From JACVRW01 sp034664125 (GTDB lineage: Bacteria; Actinomycetota; Thermoleophilia; Solirubrobacterales; Thermoleophilaceae), in NCBI GenBank assembly GCA_034664125.1, contig JAXDIG010000007.1:62001-126000 (forward strand): a stretch of DNA of 64,000 nucleotides, in the 5' to 3' direction. Shown one piece after another: positions 51,987-61,100 of this stretch. Numbering within the stretch: the first letter of the stretch is position 1; each line of letters starts with the position of its first letter. Both the position numbers and the translations under genes were made by a program. The notes under the pieces are model-generated. The model worked only from the letters and a program-made list of their open reading frames with translations, made no database searches and had not been told where the DNA came from.

Positions 51987-52885
51987 AGCTTGCGTACTGG
52001 CCCGGGTGCGTGTCCCGGGGGTTCACCCCGGAGCTGCACGGCTCGGTCGCCAAGGTCGCGCCGCTGCTCGACCTCGAGCTGGTCGAGCTGGACCGCGCGA
52101 ACTGCTGCGGCGCCGGAGTGATCGCCGAGCACAACCAAGAGCTCGTCGACACCCTGAACGCGCGCACTTTCGCGCTCGCCCAGGCCGTCGAGGGCGCGGC
52201 GGGCATGATGAACGTCTGCTCGACCTGCCAGGGCGCGCAGTCGGAGTGCCAGGAGCGCCTGGACGCCTCGTCGTCCTACCGCGGCGAGGTGAACTCGCAC
52301 CTCAAGCCGGACGGGCTCTCCTACGAGGCAGGCGGCGACTGGTGGAACAAGAACTTCCTCTGGATCCTCGTCGAGGAGATCGGGCTCGACGCCCTGCGCG
52401 AGCGCGTCGTGCGGCCGCTCACCGGCCTGCGCATCGCGCCGTTCTACGGCTGCTACATCGTGCGACCGACCAAGCGCCTCGGCTTCGATCAGCACCCCGG
52501 GCGCGACGTCTACCTGGACCAGGTGATCGAGGTGCTCGGCGCCGAGCCGGTCGAGTACGCCGGAGCGCGCAAGTGCTGCGGGTTCCCCGTGATCACGATG
52601 AACCGCACCACCTCGCTGCGCCAGGCGGGCCGCCACGTGGCCGACGCGATCGACGCCGGCGCCGACTGCCTGGTCACGCCCTGCCCGCTCTGCCACCTGA
52701 ACCTGGACATGCAGCAGCCGGCGGCGGCGAGCTACGTGGAGCGCGACCTCGGCCTCCCGGTGCTGCACCTGCCGCAGATGGTCGGCCTGGCGCTCGGACT
52801 CGAGCCCAAGGAGCTCGGGATGGGCAAGCACGTGGTTTCCACCGGCGACGTGCAGCGCAAGATCGCCGAGTTGGCTGCGGCGTAG
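51983..52885 (+). CDS. HdrB-like (CCG-domain) third subunit of succinate dehydrogenase
   Basis: A 300-residue protein with two CCG domains: C9, C41-C42, C79-x2-C82 and C157, C198-C199, C234-x2-C237. This is the heterodisulfide reductase subunit B fold, which carries a non-cubane cluster or zinc. In type E succinate:quinone reductases such a subunit replaces the haem-b membrane anchors. No SdhC/SdhD genes are present in the operon. The ATG overlaps the sdhB stop. The electron acceptor (menaquinone or another) cannot be read from sequence. Confidence 0.9.
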   Translation: MKLAYWPGCVSRGFTPELHGSVAKVAPLLDLELVELDRANCCGAGVIAEHNQELVDTLNARTFALAQAVEGAAGMMNVCSTCQGAQSECQERLDASSSYRGEVNSHLKPDGLSYEAGGDWWNKNFLWILVEEIGLDALRERVVRPLTGLRIAPFYGCYIVRPTKRLGFDQHPGRDVYLDQVIEVLGAEPVEYAGARKCCGFPVITMNRTTSLRQAGRHVADAIDAGADCLVTPCPLCHLNLDMQQPAAASYVERDLGLPVLHLPQMVGLALGLEPKELGMGKHVVSTGDVQRKIAELAAA

Positions 52886-52892
52886 CGCCCCA

Positions 52893-52930
52893 TAACACGA
52901 GAAGCCGACCAGTGGTCGGCTCTCGCGTTA
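52893..52930 (+). terminator. Strong hairpin after the sdh operon
   Basis: About 17 bp of stem (TAAC, then CGAGA, then GCCGACC, pairing with GGTCGGC-TCTCG-GTTA) with an AGT loop, one mismatch and one bulged base. It lies 7 bp past the stop. There is no long T-run, so it may terminate weakly or protect the 3' end. Confidence 0.6.
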
Positions 52931-53092
52931 GGACGTACCCCATTTCCGCCCCGGGAAGTCTAAAAGTGAAGGTTTCCCCGGTAACAGCAAAAGTTCGCCA
53001 CCCCGCGCGTGTGATCTTCGGGGGAGACGGGGGGAGGACGGCGGCTTAACCCAAGGGTGACGTGCTTCTCACCCCTCTCCCCCTAGTGGGCA

Positions 53093-53098
53093 TACACT
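53093..53098 (+). promoter_or_regulatory. Predicted -10 element of the NarL-like regulator gene
   Basis: TACACT ends 6 nt before the ATG at 53105, with no ribosome-binding site. The roughly 160 bp before it are G/C-tract-rich and show no recognised element. Confidence 0.4.
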
Positions 53099-53104
53099 CG
53101 ACTC

Positions 53105-53746
53105 ATGCCCACCGTGGTTTCCACGACGTTCGAGGACCTCGTCGCCATCGGACTCAAGGCGCTGATCTCCGAGGACGCGAACCTGGAGCTCGTCGCCACC
53201 GGCGTGCCGATGGACGCCGTGGAGTCGGCGATCGCGCGTCACAGACCGGACGTGGTGCTGCTCAACTTCGGGACGCTCGGCACCCCGGGGCAGGTGCTCC
53301 AGCTGCACAGGTCCCATCCCGAGACGCGCATGGTCGTGCTCGCCAACCGGCCCACGGCGGCCGAGTGCAACCAGATGCTCTCGTTCGGCGCCACCGCGTG
53401 CCTGTCGAAGGAGACGGAGGCGCGCGACATCATCAACGCGATCCACCTCGCCTCGCGGGGGATGCACCTGCTGCCGCGCTCGGCGGCCGCGGGCGGCCTG
53501 CTGACGTCGGGCATCCAGGGCGCCGAGCTGCTGACCCCGCGCGAGGCCGAGGTGCTGGAGCTGCTGCAGGACGGCGCAACCAACGCCGCGATCGCGCACG
53601 AGCTCTCGGTCGGCATCGAGACAGTGCGCACCCACGCGCGCCACATCTACCGCAAGCTCGGGATCGGGTCACGCCGCGAGCTGACCCGGCTGGCCCGCCA
53701 GGACCCGATCGTCGTGGACGACGAGCGCCGGCCGGTCAGCACCTAG
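53105..53746 (+). CDS. NarL/LuxR-type regulator with degenerate receiver domain
   Basis: A 213-residue response-regulator-like protein. The C-terminal LuxR HTH is intact (LLTPREAEVLELLQDGATNA and VGIETVRTHARHIYRKLGI, about 140-205). In the receiver (1-120) the phosphoacceptor Asp is replaced by Asn54 (PDVVLLNFGTLG), and the N-terminal acidic pair is missing (VVSTTFEDLVAIGLKAL). The Lys of LSKETEARD is kept. It is therefore probably phosphorylation-independent. No histidine kinase is adjacent. Target unknown. Confidence 0.87.
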   Translation: MPTVVSTTFEDLVAIGLKALISEDANLELVATGVPMDAVESAIARHRPDVVLLNFGTLGTPGQVLQLHRSHPETRMVVLANRPTAAECNQMLSFGATACLSKETEARDIINAIHLASRGMHLLPRSAAAGGLLTSGIQGAELLTPREAEVLELLQDGATNAAIAHELSVGIETVRTHARHIYRKLGIGSRRELTRLARQDPIVVDDERRPVST

Positions 53747-54125
53747 GCGCGCGCCGCTCGGTCGGCTTTCGGCCGCTCCCGGCTCCCGGCCAACTGCAGC
53801 GATAAGGGGTCCCTCCCGCCGCGGTCGGGGGGTCCCGGAAGAAACGGGACATATAGGGACGCATCTTCCGGGACCCCCCAGCGACCGTGCCCGTGGACCG
53901 CTTTGCCGCTGCTGTTCTCGCTCGAGCCCTGCCCGCCGGCCGGCTCGTCAGGTAGGCGCCCCGTTATCTCACCGACATGCGTTCGGGGGGGCGCGCCTTG
54001 GCGCGTTCGAAAACATCTCACCCGCTGCACGCGCGCGGCGGTGGGCCGCATTTGCCCTCCCTGGGGCAGACCAGGCGGCCCAGTTGGCCGCTTCGTCCTC
54101 CCAGAGGTGCTCCACGGCGTCGCGC
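53747..54125. other. 379-bp intergenic region between convergent genes
   Basis: It holds the long inverted repeat at 53822-53887 and, beyond that, G/C-tract-rich sequence without a plausible protein frame, tRNA or known riboswitch that I can see. Confidence 0.6.
53822..53887. repeat. 66-bp long inverted repeat (hairpin)
   Basis: A perfect 16-bp arm (GGGGGGTCCCGGAAGA at 53827-53842 against TCTTCCGGGACCCCCC at 53864-53879) is extended by CGGTC/GACCG after a 3-nt bulge. The 21-nt loop holds ACATATAGGG. No T-run flanks it. It sits between two convergent genes and could be a terminator, an RNA-stability element or a small mobile repeat. Confidence 0.8.
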
Positions 54126-55147
54126 CTACGCGCGCGCCGCTCCCAGCAGGCCGCGCACGCTCAGGAGCTCGGCCAGCTGCACCGCGTTCGTTGCCGCTCC
54201 CTTGCGCAGGTTGTCGCCCACGATCCAGAGGTTGAGGCAGCGCTCGTGGGACGGGTCGCGGCGGATGCGGCCGACCAGGACGTCGTCGCGGCCGGCGGCC
54301 TCGATCGCCAGGGGGTAGATGCCATTGGCGGGGTCGTCCACCACCGTCACCCCCGGCGCGCCGCTGAGCGCCTCGCGGCACTCCTCCGGCGACAGCGGAT
54401 CGCGCGTCTGCACGTTGGCCGACACCGAGTGCCCCGTGTAGACGGGCACTCGCGCGCAGGTGGCCGACACGCCGATGTCCTCGCGTCCGAGGATCTTGCG
54501 CGTCTCGCGCATGCACTTGCGCTCCTCGGTCGTGTAGTCGTCGCCGTCCTTGAACGTCTCGACCTGGGGCACCACGTTGAACGCGATCTGGTGCGGATAG
54601 ACGGCCGGCGCCGGCAGCTCCTTGGCGCCGATCACCGCCTCGGTCTGGCGGTGGAGCTCGTCCACGGCCTTCTGGCCAGTGCCCGACACCGCCTGGTAGG
54701 TCGACATGACCACGCGCTCGATGCCGGCGGCGTCGAGGATCGGCTTCAGCGCCATGACCGTCTGCATCGTCGTGCAGTTGGGGTTGGCCACGATGCCGCG
54801 GTGCGAGTCGAGCGCCTCGGGGTTGACCTCCGACACCACCAGCGGCACGTCGTCGCTCATGCGCCACTGCGACGAGTTGTCCACCACCACCGCGCCCGCC
54901 TCGGCGAAGCGGGGCGCCCAGTCCGCGCTGATCGCCGAGCCGGCTGAGAAGAGGGCGAGGTCGAAGCCCTGGACGGCGTCCTCGGACAGGCCGACCACGG
55001 TCAGGTCCTGGTCGCCATACGCGATCCTGCGCCCGGCCGAGCGCTCGGAGGCGAACGGGACGATCGCGTCGGCCGCGAAGGAGCGCTCCCGCATCACGCC
55101 GAGGATCGTGGAGCCCACGGCTCCGGTGGCCCCGACGACCGCGACCC

Positions 55148-55151
<4 letters not shown>
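54126..55151 (-). CDS. asd: Aspartate-semialdehyde dehydrogenase
   Basis: A 341-residue ASADH (aspartyl phosphate to aspartate semialdehyde), Lys/Met/Thr and diaminopimelate synthesis. NADP motif VAVVGATGAVGSTILGVM; catalytic Cys in VANPNCTTMQTV (about 128); VPVYTGHSVSANV with the active-site His. The GTG start overlaps the lysC stop (GTGA), so the two pathway enzymes are coupled. A longer open frame upstream on the same strand is antisense-like and not coding. Confidence 0.95.
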
Positions 55152-56428
<1,277 letters not shown>

Positions 56429-56436
56429 GACGCCGA

Positions 56437-56442
56437 AAGATA
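56437..56442 (-). promoter_or_regulatory. Predicted -10 element of lysC-asd
   Basis: TATCTT on the minus strand, 8 nt before the lysC ATG, between two same-strand genes. It suggests lysC-asd has its own leaderless transcript. Confidence 0.45.
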
Positions 56443-56451
56443 GAGCGCGGC

Positions 56452-58440
56452 CTACAGTGCCACGACCTCGACCCGGTTGTCGTTGAACGTCGGCGCGTGC
56501 CCCAGCTCGGTGAGCGCCTGTGAGGTCGTGGCCTGGCCGCTGCGTCCCTCCGCGTAGTCCGCGTTCCACCAGCCCATCGGCGCCACCAGGACGCCCGGGC
56601 GGGCGTCGTCGGATACCCGGACTGCGCACGAGAACGATCCGCGCGAGTTGAACACCCTGACCTGCCCGCCGTCGTCTACGCCCCGCGCGGCCGCGTCCGC
56701 CGGGTTCAGGACGACCTCGGGTGAGGGCTGCGCCGAGTGCTGGCGGCGCTGGTTGGCGAACGTCGAGTTGAGGAACAGGTGCGTCTTCGGCGTGATCATC
56801 GCCAGCGGGAAGCGCTCGGCCAGCCGCGCGTCGGCCACCTCGACCGGCGGCAGGTAGTCGGCGTGCAGCGCCAGCTTTCCGGTTTCCGTGCCGAACCCGC
56901 CCTCGGCATGCGGGATCGGCCCCTGGCCGAGGTCGATCTTGCGCCAGCCCCTGGTGCGCAGCTCGCCCTCGTCGAAGCCGGCCAGCAGCGCGTCCACCAG
57001 CTCCCGATCGCTCTCCCGGAAGCAGGGGTCGTCGAAGCCCAGGCGCGCGGCGATCAGCCGGAACGACTCGGTGTTCGGCTTGGCCTCGCAGAGCGGCTCG
57101 ATCGCCGGCTCGTTCCAGGTCAGGTAGTGGTGGCCCCACGAGAACAGCACGTCGAGGTGCTCCAGCTGAGTGGTCGCGGGCAGCACGACGTCCGCGTGCG
57201 CGGCCGTGTCGGTCATGAACTGCTCGAGCACGACCACGAACAGGTCGGAGCGACGCAGCCCTTCGAGCACGCGCTCCTGATCCGGTGCGATCGCCGCCGG
57301 GTTGGAGTTCCAGCAGACGAAGGCCTTCACGGGCGGATCGAGCGACGGGTCGGTGAGCGCCTGGCCGAGCTGCGACATGTTGACCGTGCGCACGGGCCCG
57401 GGGCGCAGGTCGTCGCGCTTCAGCGCGTAGTCGCTGACCGCGGCCGCCGTGGCGAGCGGGATGTACGAGCAGCCGCCGCCGCGGTCGCGCCAGGCGCCGG
57501 TCAGAGCCGGCAGCGAGGCGATCGTCGAGTACGCGACCGGCGCGCCCATGTGGCGCTGGGCGCCCACGCCGAGGCGCAGCAGCGCCGGCCGGGTGGACGC
57601 GAACTCGCGGCCCACGCGCTCGATGTCGGCGGCCGGCACGCCGCAGATCTCCGAGCAGCTCTCCACTGTGTGGTCCGCGAGCCGGCCCAGCAGCTCGTCG
57701 TAGCCGTCGGTGTGCGCGCGGCACCACTCGTCGTCGTGCAGGCCGGCGTCGACGATCGCCCGCATCATGCCGATCGCCAGCGCGGCGTCGGTGCCGGGGA
57801 GCGGGGTGAGGTGCTCGTCGGCCACGCGGGCCGTGCGGCTGCGGAACGGGTCGACCACCACGATGCGCGCCCCGGCGGCGCGCGCGTCGAGCAGCTTGCG
57901 CCAGAGGTGAGGGGCGGTCGAGAGCGGGTTCCAGCCCCACACGATCACGTAGCGGGCGTTCGGCCACTCCTCCGGGTCCACCTCGGGCGAGACGCCGTGC
58001 GTCATCGCGGTTCCGGTGTATCCGGCCGTGGCGCAGATCGTGCGCTCGAGCGTCGTGGCGCCCAGCGCGTTCATCACGCGCGCGCTCATCACGTCGCCCT
58101 GGATCAGCCCCTGGGTGCCCATGTACGAGTAGGGCAGGATCGACTCGCCGCCGAACTCGTCGCGCGCGCGGCTCAGCCCCTCAGCCACGCGGTCGAGCGC
58201 CTCGTCCCAGGAGGCCCGGCACAGCTCTCCGCCGTCTCGCACCAGCGGATGCAGCATGCGCTCGTCCGAGTAGACGCGGTCGAGGTAGTTCGAGACCTTC
58301 CCGCACAGGAAGCCGACCGTGATCGGGTGGTCGGGGTCGCCGCCCACCTTGACCGCGCGCCCGCCCTCGACGGTCACGTGCATCGCGCAGGTATCGGGGC
58401 AGTCGTGCGGACAGGCGCCGCGCACGAGCTGGGCGGCCAT
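56452..58440 (-). CDS. Molybdopterin-dependent oxidoreductase (DMSO reductase superfamily)
   Basis: A 662-residue cytosolic molybdoenzyme. An N-terminal [4Fe-4S] site (C10, C14, C18, C46 in CPHDCPDTC, then CGKVSNYLDRVYSDERM) leads to the MGD-binding core (IVWGWNPLSTAPHL, VCWNSNPAAIAPDQERV) and the C-terminal cap domain (NPADAAARGVDDGGQVRVFN). There is no Tat signal. No partner Fe-S or membrane subunit is adjacent, so it is a lone catalytic subunit. Substrate unknown; these lone proteins are often annotated as formate dehydrogenase-like. ATG with TAGCCT 7 nt upstream. Confidence 0.87.
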   Translation of the reverse strand: MAAQLVRGACPHDCPDTCAMHVTVEGGRAVKVGGDPDHPITVGFLCGKVSNYLDRVYSDERMLHPLVRDGGELCRASWDEALDRVAEGLSRARDEFGGESILPYSYMGTQGLIQGDVMSARVMNALGATTLERTICATAGYTGTAMTHGVSPEVDPEEWPNARYVIVWGWNPLSTAPHLWRKLLDARAAGARIVVVDPFRSRTARVADEHLTPLPGTDAALAIGMMRAIVDAGLHDDEWCRAHTDGYDELLGRLADHTVESCSEICGVPAADIERVGREFASTRPALLRLGVGAQRHMGAPVAYSTIASLPALTGAWRDRGGGCSYIPLATAAAVSDYALKRDDLRPGPVRTVNMSQLGQALTDPSLDPPVKAFVCWNSNPAAIAPDQERVLEGLRRSDLFVVVLEQFMTDTAAHADVVLPATTQLEHLDVLFSWGHHYLTWNEPAIEPLCEAKPNTESFRLIAARLGFDDPCFRESDRELVDALLAGFDEGELRTRGWRKIDLGQGPIPHAEGGFGTETGKLALHADYLPPVEVADARLAERFPLAMITPKTHLFLNSTFANQRRQHSAQPSPEVVLNPADAAARGVDDGGQVRVFNSRGSFSCAVRVSDDARPGVLVAPMGWWNADYAEGRSGQATTSQALTELGHAPTFNDNRVEVVAL

Positions 58441-58447
58441 GAGCCTG

Positions 58448-58453
58448 AGGCTA
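58448..58453 (-). promoter_or_regulatory. Predicted -10 element of the molybdoenzyme gene
   Basis: TAGCCT on the minus strand overlaps the recR stop codon and ends 7 nt before the ATG. Confidence 0.4.
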
Positions 58454-59053
58454 CAGCGCCTGTCGACCCCGCAGCGCGCGGCCGAGCGTGATCTCGTCGG
58501 CGTACTCGAGGTCCGAGCCCACGGGCAGGCCGCTGGCGAGGCGTGTGACCGCCAGCTCGGGGGCGCGCTCGCGCAGGGCGTCTGCCAGGTAGAGCGCGGT
58601 CGCCTCGCCGGTGGTGGTGGCGTTGGTGGCGATCACCACCTCGCTGATGCCGGCCCCGTTCGACACGCGGCCGAGCAGCTCGCCGATGTGCAGATCCTCG
58701 GGGTCGACGCCGTCGATCGGCGACAGTGCGCCGCCCAGCACGTGGTAGCGACCGTGGAACTCGCCCGAGCGCTCGATCGGGATCACGTCGCTGGGCTGCT
58801 CGACCACGCAGATGGTGGCCGCCTCGCGCCGCTCGTCCTGGCAGATGCGGCAGGTGGCCTCGGTGGCGAGGTTGAAGCAGATCTCGCACTGGCCGACCGT
58901 CTCCTTGACCTCGCGGATGGCGTCGGCGAGCGCCAGCGCCTCCTCCTCGGAGGTGCTCAGGATGTGGAACGCGAGCCGCTGCGCCGTGCGCTGCCCGATG
59001 CCGGGCAGGCGCGCGAGCTCCGTGATCAGGCGGTTGACCGGTGCTGCGAACAG
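58451..59053 (-). CDS. recR: Recombination protein RecR, probable CTG start
   Basis: With a CTG start at 59053 this is a 200-residue RecR, the usual length. HhH motif ELARLPGIGQRTAQRLAFHIL; zinc finger C56, C59, C68, C71 (CEICFNLATEATCRIC), almost the same positions as in E. coli RecR; Toprim IATNATTTGEATALYL. Between an in-frame TGA inside ybaB and the Zn finger there is no ATG, GTG or TTG in frame; the first in-frame GTG, at 58807, would delete the HhH and zinc parts. CTG is therefore the best start. It works with RecF/RecO in gap repair. Confidence 0.9.
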   Translation of the reverse strand: MFAAPVNRLITELARLPGIGQRTAQRLAFHILSTSEEEALALADAIREVKETVGQCEICFNLATEATCRICQDERREAATICVVEQPSDVIPIERSGEFHGRYHVLGGALSPIDGVDPEDLHIGELLGRVSNGAGISEVVIATNATTTGEATALYLADALRERAPELAVTRLASGLPVGSDLEYADEITLGRALRGRQAL

Positions 59054-59063
59054 GCCGGTAAGA

Positions 59064-59408
59064 CTAGAACCCGGGTAGGCCGAGTCCGCCGAGCCCGCCC
59101 GGGCCGGCCAGGCCGCCCGCGGCGGCGTTCATCTTCGTGGCGGCCAGCTCCTGGGCCGACCGGATCGCCTCGTTCATGGCCGCGAGCACCATGTCCTGGA
59201 GCAGCTCCACGTCGTCCGGGTCGACCGCCTGCGGATCGATCCGCACCTCCCGGACCTCCAGGTCGCCGCTGATCTTCACGGTGACCATGCCGCCTCCGGC
59301 GCTGGCCTCCACGACCTCGTTCTTGAGCTCCTCCTGTGCCTTGGCCATGTCGGCCTGCATCTTCTGGACCTGCTTGAGCATGGCGTTCATGTTGGGCTGG
59401 CCGGCCAT
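59064..59408 (-). CDS. YbaB/EbfC family nucleoid-associated protein
   Basis: A 114-residue YbaB: MNAMLKQVQKMQADMAKAQ, then a hinge (EVVEASAGGGMVTVKISGD) and DPDDVELLQDMVLAAMNEAI. A Gly-rich tail (GLAGPGGLGGLGLPGF) ends it. It lies between dnaX (3 bp) and recR (10 bp), the standard dnaX-ybaB-recR order. Confidence 0.93.
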   Translation of the reverse strand: MAGQPNMNAMLKQVQKMQADMAKAQEELKNEVVEASAGGGMVTVKISGDLEVREVRIDPQAVDPDDVELLQDMVLAAMNEAIRSAQELAATKMNAAAGGLAGPGGLGGLGLPGF

Positions 59409-59411
59409 CGG

Positions 59412-61088
59412 CTACCGCTCCTCCTCGTCGAAGACTTCCTCTGCGGCGAACTCCGCCCGCAGCCGCTCGATCAGCTCTTCCTCGCCGAGCAGCTCGGGCC
59501 CGGCGGGCAGGGCGTCCTCGCGCAGCTCGTAGGCCACCGCCAGCGTGTGTCCGGTCAGGCCGCGCAGAGCACGCTGCACCAGCTCCCGGTTGGCCTCGGC
59601 CTTCTTCTTGACGAACGCCGCGTCCGGTGGAAACGCCACGGTCACCCTGTCGGCCTCGAGCGCCATCGGCCGCGCCGCGCCGAGCGCCGCGCCGAGCATC
59701 CCGTTCTCCTCGGTGACGGCCTCGGCCACCGCGGGCCAGATCGCCTGCAGCGCCTCCAGCTCGACGGCGCTCACCGGCACCGGCTCCGTTTCAGCCTCGG
59801 GGTCGGTCGCGACCGCGGCCACGGGCCCGCCGGCGGCGGAGCGCGCGGGCGCCGGGGTGGGAGCGGCCGGCTCGCCGCGCTCGCGGGCAGGGGCGCTGGC
59901 CTGCTGCGGCGCGGGCGCCGCCTGCTCCGCGCCGGCGCCCAGGCGCGCCTCGAGCTGCTCGATGCGGAACATCAGCGCCTGCAGCGACAGGTCCGCCTGC
60001 GGCTGCGTGGCCTTGAGCAGCGACATCTCCACCTGGATGCGCGGCTCCGAGCCGTCCTTCACCGCGGCGATCGCGCCCGCCAGGAAGTCGATCGTGCGCA
60101 GGATCTCGCCCTGCGAGAAGCGCTCGGCTTGGGAGGCCAGCCGGTCGGTGTGCTCCGCGGTCACGGAGAAGGAGTCGGGCACCTCGCCTAGCGTCTGCAC
60201 GACGAACAGGTGGCGCAGGTGGGCGGACAGGTCGCGCATGAACTGGGTGAAGTCGCGTCCCGAGTCCGACAGCCGCTTCACCGCCAGCAGCGCGGCGCGC
60301 GGATCGCGCTCGGCGAGCGCGTCGGTGGTTTCGAGCACGAGCTCGGCGTCGGCCACGCCGAGGATGTCGCGCACGTCGTCGAGCTGCACCTGCTTGCCGC
60401 CGTAGGTGACCAGCTGCTCGAGCGTGCCGAGCGCGTCGCGGAAGCTGCCGGTGGCCGAGCGAGCCAGCATGCCCACCGCGGCGTCGGGCAGCTCGATCTC
60501 GTCCTCGGTCGCCACCCGGCGCAGCACGCCGGCGATCTGCTCCAGCGAGGGGCGCTGGAAGTCGAAGCGGTGACAGCGGTCCACGATCGTCGCGGGCACC
60601 TTGTGCGCCTCCGTGGTGGCGAGCACGAACACCACGTGCGGGGGCGGCTCCTCGAGCGTCTTCAGGAACGCGTTCCAGGCCGAGGGGGAGAGCATGTGCG
60701 CCTCGTCGAGGATGTACACGCGCCGCCCGCCCTGCATCGGCGCGAGCGCCACGTTCTCGCGCAGCTCGCGGATGTCGTCCACCGAGTTGTTCGACGCGGC
60801 GTCCATCTCCACCACGTCGAGCGACGTGCCGGCGAGGATCGCCTTGGAGGTCGGGTCCTCGGGGTCGAAGTCCACACTCGCGCCCCCGCTGGCGTTGAGC
60901 GCGCAGGCGAGCAGCTTGGCCATCGAGGTCTTGCCCGTCCCGCGCGAGCCCACGAACAGGTAGGCGTGATGCACCTTGTCCAGCTCGATCGCGTTGCGCA
61001 GCGTGCGGACGATGGGCTCCTGGCCGACCACCTCGTCGAAGGTCTTGGGGCGGTGGCGGCGGTAGAGGGAGAGCATCGGGCGACCCAT
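59412..61088 (-). CDS. dnaX: DNA polymerase III gamma/tau subunit
   Basis: A 558-residue DnaX, the clamp-loader ATPase. Walker A GSRGTGKTS (residues 47-55), Walker B YILDEAHMLS, sensor 1 and the SRC-type motif region follow; the tau-specific C-terminus is Ala/Pro-rich. The zinc-binding module that usually follows Walker A (CGxCxxC) is absent: only CALNASGGASVDFDPEDP is present there. No clear slippery poly-A site for gamma synthesis. ATG at 61088, or possibly 61076 (MLSLYRRHRPKTF). Confidence 0.94.
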   Translation of the reverse strand: MGRPMLSLYRRHRPKTFDEVVGQEPIVRTLRNAIELDKVHHAYLFVGSRGTGKTSMAKLLACALNASGGASVDFDPEDPTSKAILAGTSLDVVEMDAASNNSVDDIRELRENVALAPMQGGRRVYILDEAHMLSPSAWNAFLKTLEEPPPHVVFVLATTEAHKVPATIVDRCHRFDFQRPSLEQIAGVLRRVATEDEIELPDAAVGMLARSATGSFRDALGTLEQLVTYGGKQVQLDDVRDILGVADAELVLETTDALAERDPRAALLAVKRLSDSGRDFTQFMRDLSAHLRHLFVVQTLGEVPDSFSVTAEHTDRLASQAERFSQGEILRTIDFLAGAIAAVKDGSEPRIQVEMSLLKATQPQADLSLQALMFRIEQLEARLGAGAEQAAPAPQQASAPARERGEPAAPTPAPARSAAGGPVAAVATDPEAETEPVPVSAVELEALQAIWPAVAEAVTEENGMLGAALGAARPMALEADRVTVAFPPDAAFVKKKAEANRELVQRALRGLTGHTLAVAYELREDALPAGPELLGEEELIERLRAEFAAEEVFDEEER

Positions 61089-61100
61089 GCTAGCCGCGGG

